Source: Pseudomonas brenneri
GTDB lineage: Bacteria; Pseudomonadota; Gammaproteobacteria; Pseudomonadales; Pseudomonadaceae
DNA length: 64,000 bases
Reading direction: 5' to 3'
Assembly (NCBI RefSeq): GCF_007858285.1
Contig: NZ_VFIL01000009.1
Coordinates: 124,001 to 188,000, forward strand
The notes beneath the pieces are model-generated. The model saw only the letters and a program-made list of their open reading frames with translations, was not told the origin of the DNA and made no database searches. This document shows, one piece after another, positions 8,279 to 16,869 of this stretch. Numbering within the stretch: the first letter of the stretch is position 1; each line of letters begins with the position of its first letter. The translations under genes and the position numbers were made by a program.

Positions 8279-9383
8279 AGCCCAGCACCTCGACCTGTTG
8301 TGCCCAGCGCGTGGCGCGGGTGCGTAATGTGTCGGCGTCCAGGGTTGAGCCCGTCACCGCCAGCAGCCATTGCCCCAGTGCATGCCCTTGAATGCGTTCG
8401 ACCCCGCCTTGCAGCAAGCGCACGCGCCCGCCGAGGGCGCTGAACAGCGCTGCCAGGTCCGGCTCGTCGGCGCTGGCGCCGGTGAATTGCAGGCGCAGCA
8501 CCACGGCCGCATCTGCTGACTGTGGCGTGGCCTGCAAGCGTTTTTGCAGCTCCTCGGGCAAGCCGTGTTGCAGGGGCGCGAGCAAGGTCTTGCTGACGTC
8601 ATGCCGAGGGTTGCCAAACACTTCCCACACCGGGCCCTGCTCGACGATCCGCCCGTGCTCCAGCACCACCACGCGGTCACAGATTTCGCGGATCACCGCC
8701 ATCTCATGGGTGATCAGCACGATGGTCAGGCCCAGGCGCTGGTTGATCTCGCGCAACAGGCCGAGGATCGACTGGGTGGTCTCCGGGTCCAGGGCCGAAG
8801 TGGCCTCGTCGCACAGCAGGATCTGCGGGTCGTGCACCAGCGAGCGGGCGATGCCCACGCGTTGCTTCTGGCCGCCGGACAACTGCGCCGGATAGGCCTT
8901 GTGCTTGTCCTGCAAGCCCACCAGTTCCAGCAGTTCACGCACTTTTTGCTCGCGCTGTGGCTTGGGTACGCCGGCGACTTTCAGCGGCAGTTCGACGTTC
9001 TGCCACACGGTCTTGGCCGACATCAGGTTGAAGTGCTGGAAGATCATGCCGATGCGCCTGCGCAGGGCCACCAGGTGGTCTTCGTCGAAGTCGCCGATAT
9101 CCACTTGATCGATCAGCACCCGGCCGCTGCTGGGTTGCTCCAGGCGGTTGATGGTGCGGATCAGCGACGACTTGCCGGCGCCGCTGCGGCCGATGATGCC
9201 GAAGACTTCGCCGCGCTGGATCGCCAGGTCGATGCCTTGCAGCGCATGCACTGTGTCGTCATAGGTTTTGCCCAGGTTGATAAAACGCACATGGGCGTGG
9301 TTCAGGTCAGGATGCAGTTCTGTCTGTCGGGCGTCCCTGGGCGGTGTGCCCAGGTCGCGCAGTTGGGCGTTGGCGGCGCTCAT
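8268..9383 (-). CDS. metN: Methionine ABC transporter ATP-binding protein MetN
   Basis: A 371-residue ABC ATPase. Walker A is GRSGAGKSS at residues 65-73, the signature is LSGGQKQRV, and Walker B with the D-loop is ILLCDEATSALD. The C-terminal 100 residues form the NIL-type regulatory domain in which MetN binds methionine and self-inhibits. The N-terminus carries about 30 extra residues compared with E. coli MetN; a later start is possible but no better ATG is seen. It starts two bases before the stop-side end of metQ and overlaps metI, so the three genes are one operon. Confidence 0.93.
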   Translation of the reverse strand: MSAANAQLRDLGTPPRDARQTELHPDLNHAHVRFINLGKTYDDTVHALQGIDLAIQRGEVFGIIGRSGAGKSSLIRTINRLEQPSSGRVLIDQVDIGDFDEDHLVALRRRIGMIFQHFNLMSAKTVWQNVELPLKVAGVPKPQREQKVRELLELVGLQDKHKAYPAQLSGGQKQRVGIARSLVHDPQILLCDEATSALDPETTQSILGLLREINQRLGLTIVLITHEMAVIREICDRVVVLEHGRIVEQGPVWEVFGNPRHDVSKTLLAPLQHGLPEELQKRLQATPQSADAAVVLRLQFTGASADEPDLAALFSALGGRVRLLQGGVERIQGHALGQWLLAVTGSTLDADTLRTRATRWAQQVEVLGYVV

Positions 9384-9385
9384 GC

Positions 9386-10198
9386 TTAGCCTTCCCAGCC
9401 GACTTGGTAGAGCTTGCCCAGAGATTTATCCAGGGCCGCGCGAACCACCGGCGAGTGCTGGTAGATCTCGACGAACTTGATCACCCGTGGGTCGGTTGTG
9501 CCTTTGGGCTGGGTCACGAACTGGATCACGTATTCCGGGTGGTCGAGGCCGTCGAACAGCAGCGCCGACTCGGCATTGAAGGTCTTGGACAGGCGGATAT
9601 ACGCCGGGTAGCCCTGCACCAGATCGGCATCGTCATAGGCGCGCACCAGTTGCACCGCTTCGACTTGCAGGATCTTGATCTTTTTCGGGTTGGCGACGAT
9701 GTCTTCTTCGGTAGCCTTGTAGCCAACGCCCGGCTTGAGGGTGATCAAGCCCGCCTTGGCCAGCAGTTGCAGGCCACGCCCGCTGTTGATCGGGTCGTTG
9801 GCGATGGCCACGCTGGCGCCCTGGGGCAGATCGTCGAAGCTTTTGTATTTTTTCGAGTAGAGGCCCACGTTGTTGATGATCCCGGGTTTGAACGGCACCA
9901 GGTCAAAACCGGCGGCGGCCTTGGCGTTTTCCAGGAACGGAATGTGCTGGAAGTAGTTCACGTCGATATCGCCGGCGGCGAGGCTGACGTTGGGCGCGAT
10001 CCAGTCGGTGAATTCCACCAACTCGACTTTCAGGCCCTGCTTGCCGGCCTCTTCGACGGCGGCCTCCAGGGGAATGGCAAAGGCGGCGGTGGTGCCGACT
10101 TTGAGCGGCGCATCGGCGGCAAACACCGCCGAGCTGAACAGACCGAGGGCCAGGGCCAGTGCTTTGACTGGGTGGGAGAGCAGTGTTTTTTTCATCAT
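9386..10198 (-). CDS. metQ: Methionine-binding periplasmic protein MetQ
   Basis: A NLPA/MetQ-family solute-binding protein of about 270 residues. The frame stays open upstream to 10297, but that extension only reads through a REP doublet, so the start is MMKKTLL at 10198 or 10195. The signal peptide ends AVFA-ADAPLK and has no lipobox cysteine, unlike E. coli MetQ; the protein is therefore predicted to be soluble in the periplasm rather than lipid-anchored. Family phrases such as FEDIDVNYFQH-like (GDIDVNYFQHIPFLE) are present. It heads metQ-metN-metI and follows the monooxygenase operon across a REPIN. The ligand may be methionine or another sulfur compound. Confidence 0.88.
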   Translation of the reverse strand: MMKKTLLSHPVKALALALGLFSSAVFAADAPLKVGTTAAFAIPLEAAVEEAGKQGLKVELVEFTDWIAPNVSLAAGDIDVNYFQHIPFLENAKAAAGFDLVPFKPGIINNVGLYSKKYKSFDDLPQGASVAIANDPINSGRGLQLLAKAGLITLKPGVGYKATEEDIVANPKKIKILQVEAVQLVRAYDDADLVQGYPAYIRLSKTFNAESALLFDGLDHPEYVIQFVTQPKGTTDPRVIKFVEIYQHSPVVRAALDKSLGKLYQVGWEG

Positions 10199-10210
10199 TG
10201 ATATTCCAAA

Positions 10211-10310
10211 TGTAGGAGCGAGCTTGCTCGCGAAAGCCCTGAGTGCGCCTCGGGGTATCAGGCACCCCGCGTTATCGTTAACGATTTTCGCGAGCAAGCT
10301 CGCTCCTACA
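10211..10310. repeat. REPIN (REP doublet, 100-bp class)
   Basis: Left REP begins TGTAGGAGCGAGCTTGCTCG and right REP is its inverted copy ending CGCTCCTACA. The unit is exactly 100 bases. The inner motif GTTATCGTTAACG lies next to the right arm, so this copy is in the reverse orientation compared with those at 22276, 25969 and 49390. It separates metQ from the monooxygenase gene. Confidence 0.93.
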
Positions 10311-10314
10311 GGGG

Positions 10315-11667
10315 TTAGTGGCGGTAGGTGGAGCCGGTGTGTTGTTTGGGTAAATGGGCATCGCGGTGGAAGACTTTTTCGCGCAGGGTGCCCGCGTCAT
10401 AAGCAGTCTTGTATGACCCACGCTTTTGCAACTCGGGAATCACCAGCTCGATAAAGTCCACATAGCTCTCCGGTGTAACAATGCGCGTCAGGTTGAAGCC
10501 ATCCAGGCCGGTCTCGGCGATCCAGGACTCCAGCTCATCGGCCACCTGTTCAGGCGAACCCACCAGGGTGATATAGCGCCCGCCCAAGGCGTGTTGCTCC
10601 AGCAGTTTGCGACGGGTCCAGTCGTTGTTTTGCAAGGCCTTGGTGGCTGACTGGATGGCGTTGCTCTTCACGTATTGGATTGGTTCATCCAGTTCGTACT
10701 GCGAAAAGTCGATGGCGGTAGACGCACTGAAATGCGCCACGCCGGCTTCGGCACTGGCGTAGCTCAGGTACTCGGCATGCTTGGCCCAGGCCAGTTCCTC
10801 GGTGGCGCCGACAATCACGTTGAGGCCCATGAACACCTTGATGTCGTCTGGGTTGCGCCCGGCCTCGACCGCACTGGCGCGTACCTTGTCCACTTGCACC
10901 TTGGTCGCGGCCTTGTTCTGCCCGCTGATAAACACGCACTCGGCATGACGCCCGGCAAACAGCAGGCCGCGCTCCGAACTGCCGGCCTGGAACAGCACCG
11001 GCGTGCGCTGCGGCGAGGGCTCGCACAGGTGATAGCCCTCCACCTGGTAGAACTCGCCATGGTGCTCGACCTTGTGCACCTTGCCCGGCAGGGCATAGAT
11101 CCGTTGTTGCGGGTCGTTGAGTACCGCGTCGTCTTCCCAGCTGCCTTCCCAGAGTTTGTACAGCACCTCCAGGTATTCGTCGGCCTGGTCGTAGCGCCGG
11201 TCATGCTCGACCTGCTCGGTGAGGCCCATGGCCTTGGCGGCGCTGTCCAGGTAGCCAGTGACAATGTTCCAGCCCACCCGGCCACGGCTCAGGTGATCCA
11301 GGGTGGACATGCGCCGGGCGAACAGATACGGCGGCTCGTAGGTCAGGTTGGCGGTCAGGCCGAAGCCGAGGTTCCTGGTCACGGCGGCCATGGCCGAGAC
11401 CAGCAGCAGCGGGTCGTTGACCGGCAGTTGGATCGACTCCTTGAGCGGCACGTCGACCGAGCCTTGATAGACGTCGTACACCCCGACGATATCGGCGATG
11501 AACAATCCGTCGAACAGGCCGCGCTCCAGCAATTGCGCCAGTTCAGTCCAGTATTCGACGGTTTTGTATTGGGTCGAGGTATCCCGTGGATGGGTCCACA
11601 GCCCATGGTTGATATGCCCGATGCAGTTCATGTTGAAGGCATTGAGCAGGATCTTTTTCTTCGGCAT
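10315..11667 (-). CDS. NtaA/SnaA/DszA-family FMNH2-dependent monooxygenase
   Basis: A 450-residue flavin-dependent monooxygenase of the luciferase-like NtaA/DszA/DmoA branch. Recognisable phrases are NAFNMNCIGHINHGLW at the N-terminus, GLFDGLFIADIVGVYD, and HLSRGRVGWNIVTGY. Enzymes of this branch use FMNH2 supplied by a separate reductase to open C-N or C-S bonds (nitrilotriacetate, dibenzothiophene sulfone, dimethyl sulfide). With two sfnB-type genes directly upstream, an organosulfur substrate is the best inference. The start is ATG 11667, which overlaps the stop of the sfnB gene by one base (TGATG); the TTG one codon earlier is less likely. No flavin reductase gene is nearby. Confidence 0.88.
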   Translation of the reverse strand: MPKKKILLNAFNMNCIGHINHGLWTHPRDTSTQYKTVEYWTELAQLLERGLFDGLFIADIVGVYDVYQGSVDVPLKESIQLPVNDPLLLVSAMAAVTRNLGFGLTANLTYEPPYLFARRMSTLDHLSRGRVGWNIVTGYLDSAAKAMGLTEQVEHDRRYDQADEYLEVLYKLWEGSWEDDAVLNDPQQRIYALPGKVHKVEHHGEFYQVEGYHLCEPSPQRTPVLFQAGSSERGLLFAGRHAECVFISGQNKAATKVQVDKVRASAVEAGRNPDDIKVFMGLNVIVGATEELAWAKHAEYLSYASAEAGVAHFSASTAIDFSQYELDEPIQYVKSNAIQSATKALQNNDWTRRKLLEQHALGGRYITLVGSPEQVADELESWIAETGLDGFNLTRIVTPESYVDFIELVIPELQKRGSYKTAYDAGTLREKVFHRDAHLPKQHTGSTYRH

Positions 11668-12860
11668 CAAATGGTCCCCCGCAGTGGCGGGTTTTCATCG
11701 TTGAGGTAGTAATTGCCGACTGCGTGATACTTCCAGCGCACCGGGTCGTGCAACGTGTGCACCCGGGCATTGCGCCAGTGGCGATCCAGGCCATGTTCGG
11801 CGAGGGTCGCCTGGCTGCCGGCGAGTTCGAACAGGGTGCTGCCGGCGGCCAGGGAAATTTCGGTGCTCAGGGCGCGGGCTTCGGCCACGGCAATCGATGC
11901 CGCAGCGACGGTTTGCGCGTTGCTGTCGGCCTGGGCGCGGTCGAGGTATTCACCGGAGCGCTCCAGCAGGGCTTCGGTGGCGTGCAGGCGCACGCTCAGG
12001 TGGCCGAAGCTCTTGAGGGTCAGCGGGTCTTCGCTGGCCTTGTCGTTGCCCGAGTCGATCCACGGCCGGGTCTTGGTGCGCACAAAATGCAGGGCATCTT
12101 CAAAGGCCGCGCGGGCGATGCCGGTGTCGATGGCGGCGTGGAGGATCTGGGCCAGCGGGCCCACGGTGGTCGGGCGCTCGAAGGCGCTCTGGAATGGGAT
12201 CACGTCTTCGGCCGCGACCCATACCTTGTCGAACACCACCGAGCCGCTGCCGGTGGTGCGCTGGCCAAAGCCGCTCCAGTCGTCGATCACCGTCAGGCCC
12301 TGGCTGTCGTGCGGGACAAAAGCCAGTTGCTGCACGCCGTGCTCGTCCACCACCGAGGTGGGAATGCGCTGGGCGTAGATCGCGCCGGTGGCGTAGAACT
12401 TGCGGCCACTGATACGAAATCCGTCGCCGTCACGGGTAAGCGCGGTCACCCGGTCATGGGCAGTCTTGGTGCCCAGTTCCGCAAGGGCATTGCCAAAGCG
12501 CTGACCGGCCAGGACCTCGGCGTACAGGCGTTGCTGCTGAGCCGGGCTGCCATTGACCCGCAGCACTTCCAGGGCATAGAAATGGTTCTGCGGGATCTGC
12601 CCCAATGAAGCATCGGCCTGGGCGATCAGCGCGATGACCTTGGCCAGGGTGACGTTGGATACGCCAGCGCCGCCGTAGGCCTTGGGCACGCTGATGCCCC
12701 ACAGGCCGGAGCGGGAAAAGGCTTCCAGCTCGGCGAGCGGCAGGCGGCGTTCGCGGTCGCGCAGGGCGCTGTCGCGGCGAAAGTCTTCGGCCAGGTCGCT
12801 GGCGACAATCAGGGCTTGTTCATCGCTGGTGATGACCGCGACAGGATGGGAAAGCGTCAT
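11667..12860 (-). CDS. sfnB: SfnB-family sulfur acquisition oxidoreductase (copy 1)
   Basis: A 397-residue acyl-CoA-dehydrogenase-fold flavoprotein of the SfnB family (DszC relatives), which desulfurise organosulfur compounds such as dimethyl sulfone products during sulfate starvation. The fold is visible from GLWGISVPKAYGGAG through DDWSGFGQRTTGSG to a C-terminal RHWRNARVHTLHDPVRWKYH. A GGAG ribosome site precedes ATG 12860. The gene lies 23 bases after the second sfnB copy and overlaps the monooxygenase by one base, so all three form one operon. The exact substrate is not visible. Confidence 0.9.
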   Translation of the reverse strand: MTLSHPVAVITSDEQALIVASDLAEDFRRDSALRDRERRLPLAELEAFSRSGLWGISVPKAYGGAGVSNVTLAKVIALIAQADASLGQIPQNHFYALEVLRVNGSPAQQQRLYAEVLAGQRFGNALAELGTKTAHDRVTALTRDGDGFRISGRKFYATGAIYAQRIPTSVVDEHGVQQLAFVPHDSQGLTVIDDWSGFGQRTTGSGSVVFDKVWVAAEDVIPFQSAFERPTTVGPLAQILHAAIDTGIARAAFEDALHFVRTKTRPWIDSGNDKASEDPLTLKSFGHLSVRLHATEALLERSGEYLDRAQADSNAQTVAAASIAVAEARALSTEISLAAGSTLFELAGSQATLAEHGLDRHWRNARVHTLHDPVRWKYHAVGNYYLNDENPPLRGTI

Positions 12861-12883
12861 GTTTTTCTCCAGATGTCTGGTCG

Positions 12884-14125
12884 TCAGATCCAGGAATGCC
12901 GGGCCGGCAATGTTGCGTTGAGGTGCCAGGCGCCCACCGCGTGATACTTCCAGCGCACCGGGTCGTGGAGGGTGTGTACCCGTGCATTGCGCCAGTGCCG
13001 GTCGAGGTTGAATTCGGCAAGGGTGGCGCGGCTGCCGGCCAGTTCGAAGAGCTTCTCGCTGACCAGCAACGAGACTTCGGTGGTCAGCACCTTGGCTTGT
13101 GCCACGGCAATCGAGGCCCGTGCGGCGGAGTGCTCGGTGATGGGCGCGGCGCTGACCTGGTCCAGTACCTGGCCGGCCTTGCGCAGCAGCGCTTCGGCGG
13201 CGTGCAGCTCGATTTTCAGTTTGCCGATATCGGCAATCACGTAGAGGTCATCACTGGCGCGCTCGACCTTGGCGTCGATCCAGGGTCGCGCGCGCTCACG
13301 TACAAAACTGATGGTGTCGTCGAGGGCGCCACGGGCGATACCGGCGTCGATGGCCGCCTGGATCAATTGCGAGACCGCGCCCTGGATGCCGGGGCTTTGC
13401 CCCAGGCGCCAGGTCGGCACCACCAGATCGGCGTCCACCGGCACGTTGTTCAGCAGTACGGTGCCGCTGGCGGTGGTGCGCTGGCCAAAGCCCGACCAGT
13501 CATCGACGATGCGCAACCCCGGCGCGGCGCGGCGCACAAAAGCCATGACCTGGCGACCTTCGTCGTCCAGAGCCTTGACCGCGACCCAATGGGCAAACAG
13601 CGCGCCGGTGGAGTAGAACTTCTGGCCGTTGATGACAAAACCGTCACCCTCGGCACTGATCCGGGCCTTCAAGTCCAGAGTGTTTTTAGTGCCGCGCTCC
13701 GGGCCGCCATTGCCGATGCGCCAGCCATCGAGGACGCTTTGGAACAACTGCTTCTTCTGCTCTTGGCTGGCGGCGCCTTGCAACACATGCAAGATGCCGA
13801 AATGGTTCTGTGGGATCTGCCCCAGGGCCGGGTCGGCGGCGCTGATAATCGCGAACACTTCGGCCAGGGTCACGAACGACACTTGCGGGCCACCGTATTC
13901 GCGGGGGATGGAAATACTGCCCAGGCCGCTGCGGGTGAACTGTTCGATCTCGGCCCAGGGCAGTTTGCGCTGGCGGTCGCGCAGCCCGGCTTGCAGGCGG
14001 GCGGCCTGGGCAAGCTCATGGGCAGCGGCAAGGGCTTCACTGTCGTTGCGCAACACCTTGGTGGGCAACAGCAGCGGGGCGATATCCAGATCACTCTGGA
14101 GGGGCGATTGCGCCAAGTTAGACAT
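12884..14125 (-). CDS. sfnB: SfnB-family sulfur acquisition oxidoreductase (copy 2)
   Basis: A 413-residue paralogue of the gene downstream; both share the C-terminal string RHWRNARVHTLHDPVRWKYH exactly, and the DDWSGFGQRTT region. This is a tandem duplication that has since diverged in the N-terminal third. The start is taken at ATG 14125 (MSNLAQSPLQ), which has an AGGGG ribosome site; the open frame runs eight codons further upstream without one. It is the first gene of the operon sfnB-sfnB-monooxygenase, and the motif at 14281-14300 lies about 160 bases upstream. Confidence 0.9.
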   Translation of the reverse strand: MSNLAQSPLQSDLDIAPLLLPTKVLRNDSEALAAAHELAQAARLQAGLRDRQRKLPWAEIEQFTRSGLGSISIPREYGGPQVSFVTLAEVFAIISAADPALGQIPQNHFGILHVLQGAASQEQKKQLFQSVLDGWRIGNGGPERGTKNTLDLKARISAEGDGFVINGQKFYSTGALFAHWVAVKALDDEGRQVMAFVRRAAPGLRIVDDWSGFGQRTTASGTVLLNNVPVDADLVVPTWRLGQSPGIQGAVSQLIQAAIDAGIARGALDDTISFVRERARPWIDAKVERASDDLYVIADIGKLKIELHAAEALLRKAGQVLDQVSAAPITEHSAARASIAVAQAKVLTTEVSLLVSEKLFELAGSRATLAEFNLDRHWRNARVHTLHDPVRWKYHAVGAWHLNATLPARHSWI

Positions 14126-14280
14126 CGGTGCGCCCCTGCGTGGCGACACGTAATGCCCTGGCGTTGTGCACCGGGGTAATTTTGACCATACCTACCTCAC
14201 ATCCGTGGAAAGCTTAAAAATCAGGAATGTCCGGTGGTCCGGTTCATATACCCTAAGCGTGTTTATTTTTTAAATAAACT

Positions 14281-14300
14281 AACTTTTAGGAATATGCATA
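14281..14300 (-). promoter_or_regulatory. Candidate sulfur-regulator site upstream of the sfnB operon
   Basis: On the minus strand the stretch reads CATATTCCTAAAAGTTAGTT and runs into an A+T-rich region (14262-14280). A similar CATATTCCT occurs upstream of tcyJ, and ATTCnnAAAnGTTA recurs upstream of tauA. All three operons belong to sulfur-starvation metabolism, so CysB is the obvious candidate binder; this is inference. Confidence 0.4.
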
Positions 14301-14309
14301 GAAGGTCTG

Positions 14310-15086
14310 TCACCCCGGCTCGCAGGGCGAGCCAGGACGCCGTGGCTGGTACACCGACAGGCTGCCTGCCGAGCCATGCGCATGCGCCTGGGCGATGCTC
14401 ACGGTACGTGCCGGTGCCCAGCGGGAGTTGTTGCCCACGCGGTCTATCACGCAGTAGGTGACCTCCTGGCGGGCATCGTCGCCGGCTTCCAGGATCAGCG
14501 CCGAAGGCACCCACACTTGTACAGGCTGGCCCACCTCGTTGGCCTGGATGCGAGGCAGGTCCAGGCGCGCATCACCCCAGCGCAGGGTGATTGCATCACC
14601 GGCGGCCATGTTCAGGTATGGCTCGATGGTCAACGGTACGCCCCGGCGAATCTGGCTGGGGTTGACGCCATGGCGGCGGATGGTTTCAGGCAGGTCGACG
14701 GGGGCCAGACTCTGGTTTTCTTCACCGCATAGCACCGAGGGCTGGCCGCCTGGGCAAGCGGTCTTGACCTGCACGCGGGTGATCAGGGAACGTGCCGGTC
14801 CGCGCCCCACCTGCATGACCCGGTAATGAACCCGCGCGGCGCCATTTTGCACAAAGCTCTCCGGCACTCGCAGACTGCTGGGTTGGCCGATATCGGCGGT
14901 ACTCACGCGCTTGGAGGCGGCAAAGCAGTTGTTCCAGAACAGCTCGATCAAGTCGCCCTTGCCCATGTCCGGATAGGGGGCGATATCGACCTGCAAATGG
15001 GTAGCGGCCTGCGCATTGATACCTTGTTTGATGGCCTGGGGCAGTGTCGGCGCGGCGAGCATGGCCAGGGGGCGGATGTACGTCAT
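14310..15086 (-). CDS. Two-repeat Ig-like domain protein, function unknown
   Basis: About 258 residues from ATG 15086, which has an AAGGAG site at good spacing; upstream codons in the frame are not used. The protein is two diverged copies of one beta-rich domain of about 100 residues. Copy 1 (from about residue 20) includes APYPDMGKGDLIELFW and SLRVPESFV; copy 2 (from about residue 130) includes EPYLNMAAGDAITLRW and VQVWVPSALI. Each copy ends in a strand with YRVMQVGRGPARS or YCVIDRVGNNSRW. The pattern matches Ig-like repeats that in Pseudomonas often occur in large surface or secreted repeat proteins. No signal peptide is evident. It stands alone between sulfur operons, and its mRNA would start with a strong hairpin. 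Confidence 0.7.
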   Translation of the reverse strand: MTYIRPLAMLAAPTLPQAIKQGINAQAATHLQVDIAPYPDMGKGDLIELFWNNCFAASKRVSTADIGQPSSLRVPESFVQNGAARVHYRVMQVGRGPARSLITRVQVKTACPGGQPSVLCGEENQSLAPVDLPETIRRHGVNPSQIRRGVPLTIEPYLNMAAGDAITLRWGDARLDLPRIQANEVGQPVQVWVPSALILEAGDDARQEVTYCVIDRVGNNSRWAPARTVSIAQAHAHGSAGSLSVYQPRRPGSPCEPG

Positions 15087-15114
15087 AAATAATCTCCTTG
15101 ATGCAGCCAGCAGC

Positions 15115-15156
15115 AATCGTTCCGAACCTCAGGGATGGGGTTCGAAAGGAACGATT
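15115..15156 (-). promoter_or_regulatory. Long hairpin in the leader of the Ig-like gene
   Basis: Outer arms AATCGTTCC and GGAACGATT and inner arms GAACC and GGTTC pair, with a four-base bulge on one side. The structure ends about 28 bases before ATG 15086, just ahead of the ribosome site. A T-run follows it only on the plus strand, where no gene ends, so it is more likely a leader element or operator than a terminator. Confidence 0.5.
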
Positions 15157-15337
15157 TTTTGAAAAGCCAGGATAGGATCCAATCCTCTGGGCCTTAGATA
15201 AGAGGGTTGGCCGGAGGGCGTCAATGGCGGCAAAAGGCTAAACGGCGGGTTTGGGATTATTCAGAAGGGTCTTACTGAGAGGGGTTTTAAAGGCGGGATC
15301 GGGTGGGGTGCTTTTCTATGTGAGTAGCGCCAATCCC

Positions 15338-15437
15338 TGTAGGAGCGAGCTTGCTCGCGAAGAACGCCCAGACGACACGGTTAATCTGATTCTGCGCGTT
15401 ATCGTTGACGTTTTTCGCGAGCAAGCTCGCTCCTACA
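15338..15437. repeat. REPIN (REP doublet, 100-bp class)
   Basis: Exactly 100 bases between TGTAGGAGCGAGC and the inverted GCTCGCTCCTACA. The inner GTTATCGTTGACG is next to the right arm, so the copy is in the same orientation as the one at 10211. It lies 16 bases beyond the tcyN stop. Confidence 0.93.
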
Positions 15438-15453
15438 GTAGGCCAGGGTTGTT

Positions 15454-16200
15454 TTAGTGGGTGAGGAATTTGCTGAGGAACTGCCGGGTCCGTTCCTCCC
15501 TGGGGTTGGCAAACAACGCCTTGGCTTCGCCTTGCTCGACGATCACACCCTTGTCGAAAAAGATCACCCGGTTGGCTACATCCCGCGCAAAGCTCATTTC
15601 GTGGGTGACGATGACCATGGTGCGATTCTCTTCAGCGAGGCTGCGGATGGTCGCCAGCACTTCACCGACCAACTCCGGGTCGAGGGCCGAGGTCGGCTCA
15701 TCGAACAGGATCACTTCCGGCTCCATCGCCAACGCACGGGCAATGGCCACCCGCTGCTGCTGGCCACCGGACAGGCGCCGGGGGTAGGCATCTTCCTTGC
15801 CCGCAAGGCCGACCTTGGCCAGCAGTGCGCGACCCAGGCGGTCGGCCGCTTCGCGCGGCATCTTCTTGACCACCAGCGGGCCTTCGATGACGTTTTCCAG
15901 CGCGGTGCGATGGGGGAACAGGTTGAAGCTCTGGAATACAAAACCTACGTGCTGGCGCAGGCGCCGTACCAGGCTCTGTTGCTGGTTGAGCGGGCGGCTG
16001 CTGTCGATCTCGATGTCGCCCACCTTGATCCGGCCGCTTGTAGGTTCTTCGAGGAAATTCAGGCAGCGCAGGAAGGTAGTCTTGCCGGAACCGCTGGGGC
16101 CGATGATGGCGACGACTTCGCCTTCCTTGACCTCCAGGTCGATCCCGTTGAGCACCACCTGACCTTTGAATTGTTTGGTCAGTTTTTCAACCACGATCAT
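15454..16200 (-). CDS. tcyN: Cystine ABC transporter ATP-binding protein
   Basis: A 248-residue polar-amino-acid ABC ATPase. Walker A is GPSGSGKTT at 34-42, the signature is LSGGQQQRV, and Walker B is VILFDEPTSALD. Sequence and length match YecC/TcyN, the ATPase of the L-cystine importer. It starts three bases after the permease gene stops, in the order tcyJ, tcyL, tcyN on the minus strand. D-cysteine desulfhydrase follows upstream on the same strand, as in enterobacterial fliY-dcyD-yecSC loci, supporting a cystine rather than general amino-acid role. Confidence 0.88.
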   Translation of the reverse strand: MIVVEKLTKQFKGQVVLNGIDLEVKEGEVVAIIGPSGSGKTTFLRCLNFLEEPTSGRIKVGDIEIDSSRPLNQQQSLVRRLRQHVGFVFQSFNLFPHRTALENVIEGPLVVKKMPREAADRLGRALLAKVGLAGKEDAYPRRLSGGQQQRVAIARALAMEPEVILFDEPTSALDPELVGEVLATIRSLAEENRTMVIVTHEMSFARDVANRVIFFDKGVIVEQGEAKALFANPREERTRQFLSKFLTH

Positions 16201-16203
16201 GCT

Positions 16204-16869
16204 TCAAGACTCCAGGTCATGCCGGTTGACCCGGTCTTCCAGGCGATTCTGAAAATGCGCCAGGATGCTTGCCAGGACCCAGTAGATCAGGGCCGCAGAC
16301 AGGTACATGGTGAAAATTTCAAAGGTGCGCGCAGACACCAGTTGGGCTTGGCGGAACAACTCGGGCACCTGGATGGTAGCGGCCAGCGCCGTGTCCTTGA
16401 CCAGCGAAATAAAGCTGTTGCCCAAAGGCGGCAGGGCCGTGCGCATCGCCTGCGGCAGAATGGCCCGGCGCAGGGTCTGCGCGCGGGTCATGCCGATACT
16501 GGCGGCAGCTTCCCACTGGCCACGCTCGATGGAACCGATGGCGGCGCGCAGGATTTCACAGGCGTAGGCGGCCATGTTCAGCGAAAAGCCGATCATCGCC
16601 GCCGGGATCGGATCCAGCTCGATCCCCACTTGCGGCAAGCCGTAGTAGATCAAGAACAGCTGCACCAGCAACGGCGTGCCGCGAAAGAACGACACGTACA
16701 CCCGGGCGGTCCAGCTCAAGAGCTTGAAGCGCGACAGGCGCATCAAGGCCAGGCCGAAGCCCAGCAGCAAGCCGAAGAACATCCCGCCGAGGCTGAGGAT
16801 CACCGTGTAATACGCGCCCTTGAGCAGAAAGGGCGCGGAGTCGAGCGCGAGTTGGAAACCTGCTTCCAT
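16204..16869 (-). CDS. tcyL: Cystine ABC transporter permease
   Basis: A 221-residue inner-membrane permease of the His/Glu/Gln family with five predicted helices and the EAA loop (WEAAASIGMTRAQTLRRAILPQAMRTALPP). It matches YecS/TcyL. The ATG at 16869 overlaps the stop of tcyJ by one base, so the two are translationally coupled. It would form the channel for cystine import with TcyN. Confidence 0.88.
   Translation of the reverse strand: MEAGFQLALDSAPFLLKGAYYTVILSLGGMFFGLLLGFGLALMRLSRFKLLSWTARVYVSFFRGTPLLVQLFLIYYGLPQVGIELDPIPAAMIGFSLNMAAYACEILRAAIGSIERGQWEAAASIGMTRAQTLRRAILPQAMRTALPPLGNSFISLVKDTALAATIQVPELFRQAQLVSARTFEIFTMYLSAALIYWVLASILAHFQNRLEDRVNRHDLES

Larger units (their letters stand above)
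15087..15453. other. Gene-free stretch between the Ig-like gene and tcyN
   Basis: These 367 bases hold the leader hairpin (15115-15156), a G+C-mixed stretch at 15160-15330 in which I see no clear gene or promoter, and a REPIN at 15338-15437 that abuts the 3' end of tcyN. Confidence 0.6.

Noticed and set aside
10199..10297. N-terminal extension of MetQ
   Set aside because: It translates a REPIN; the signal peptide begins at 10198 or 10195.
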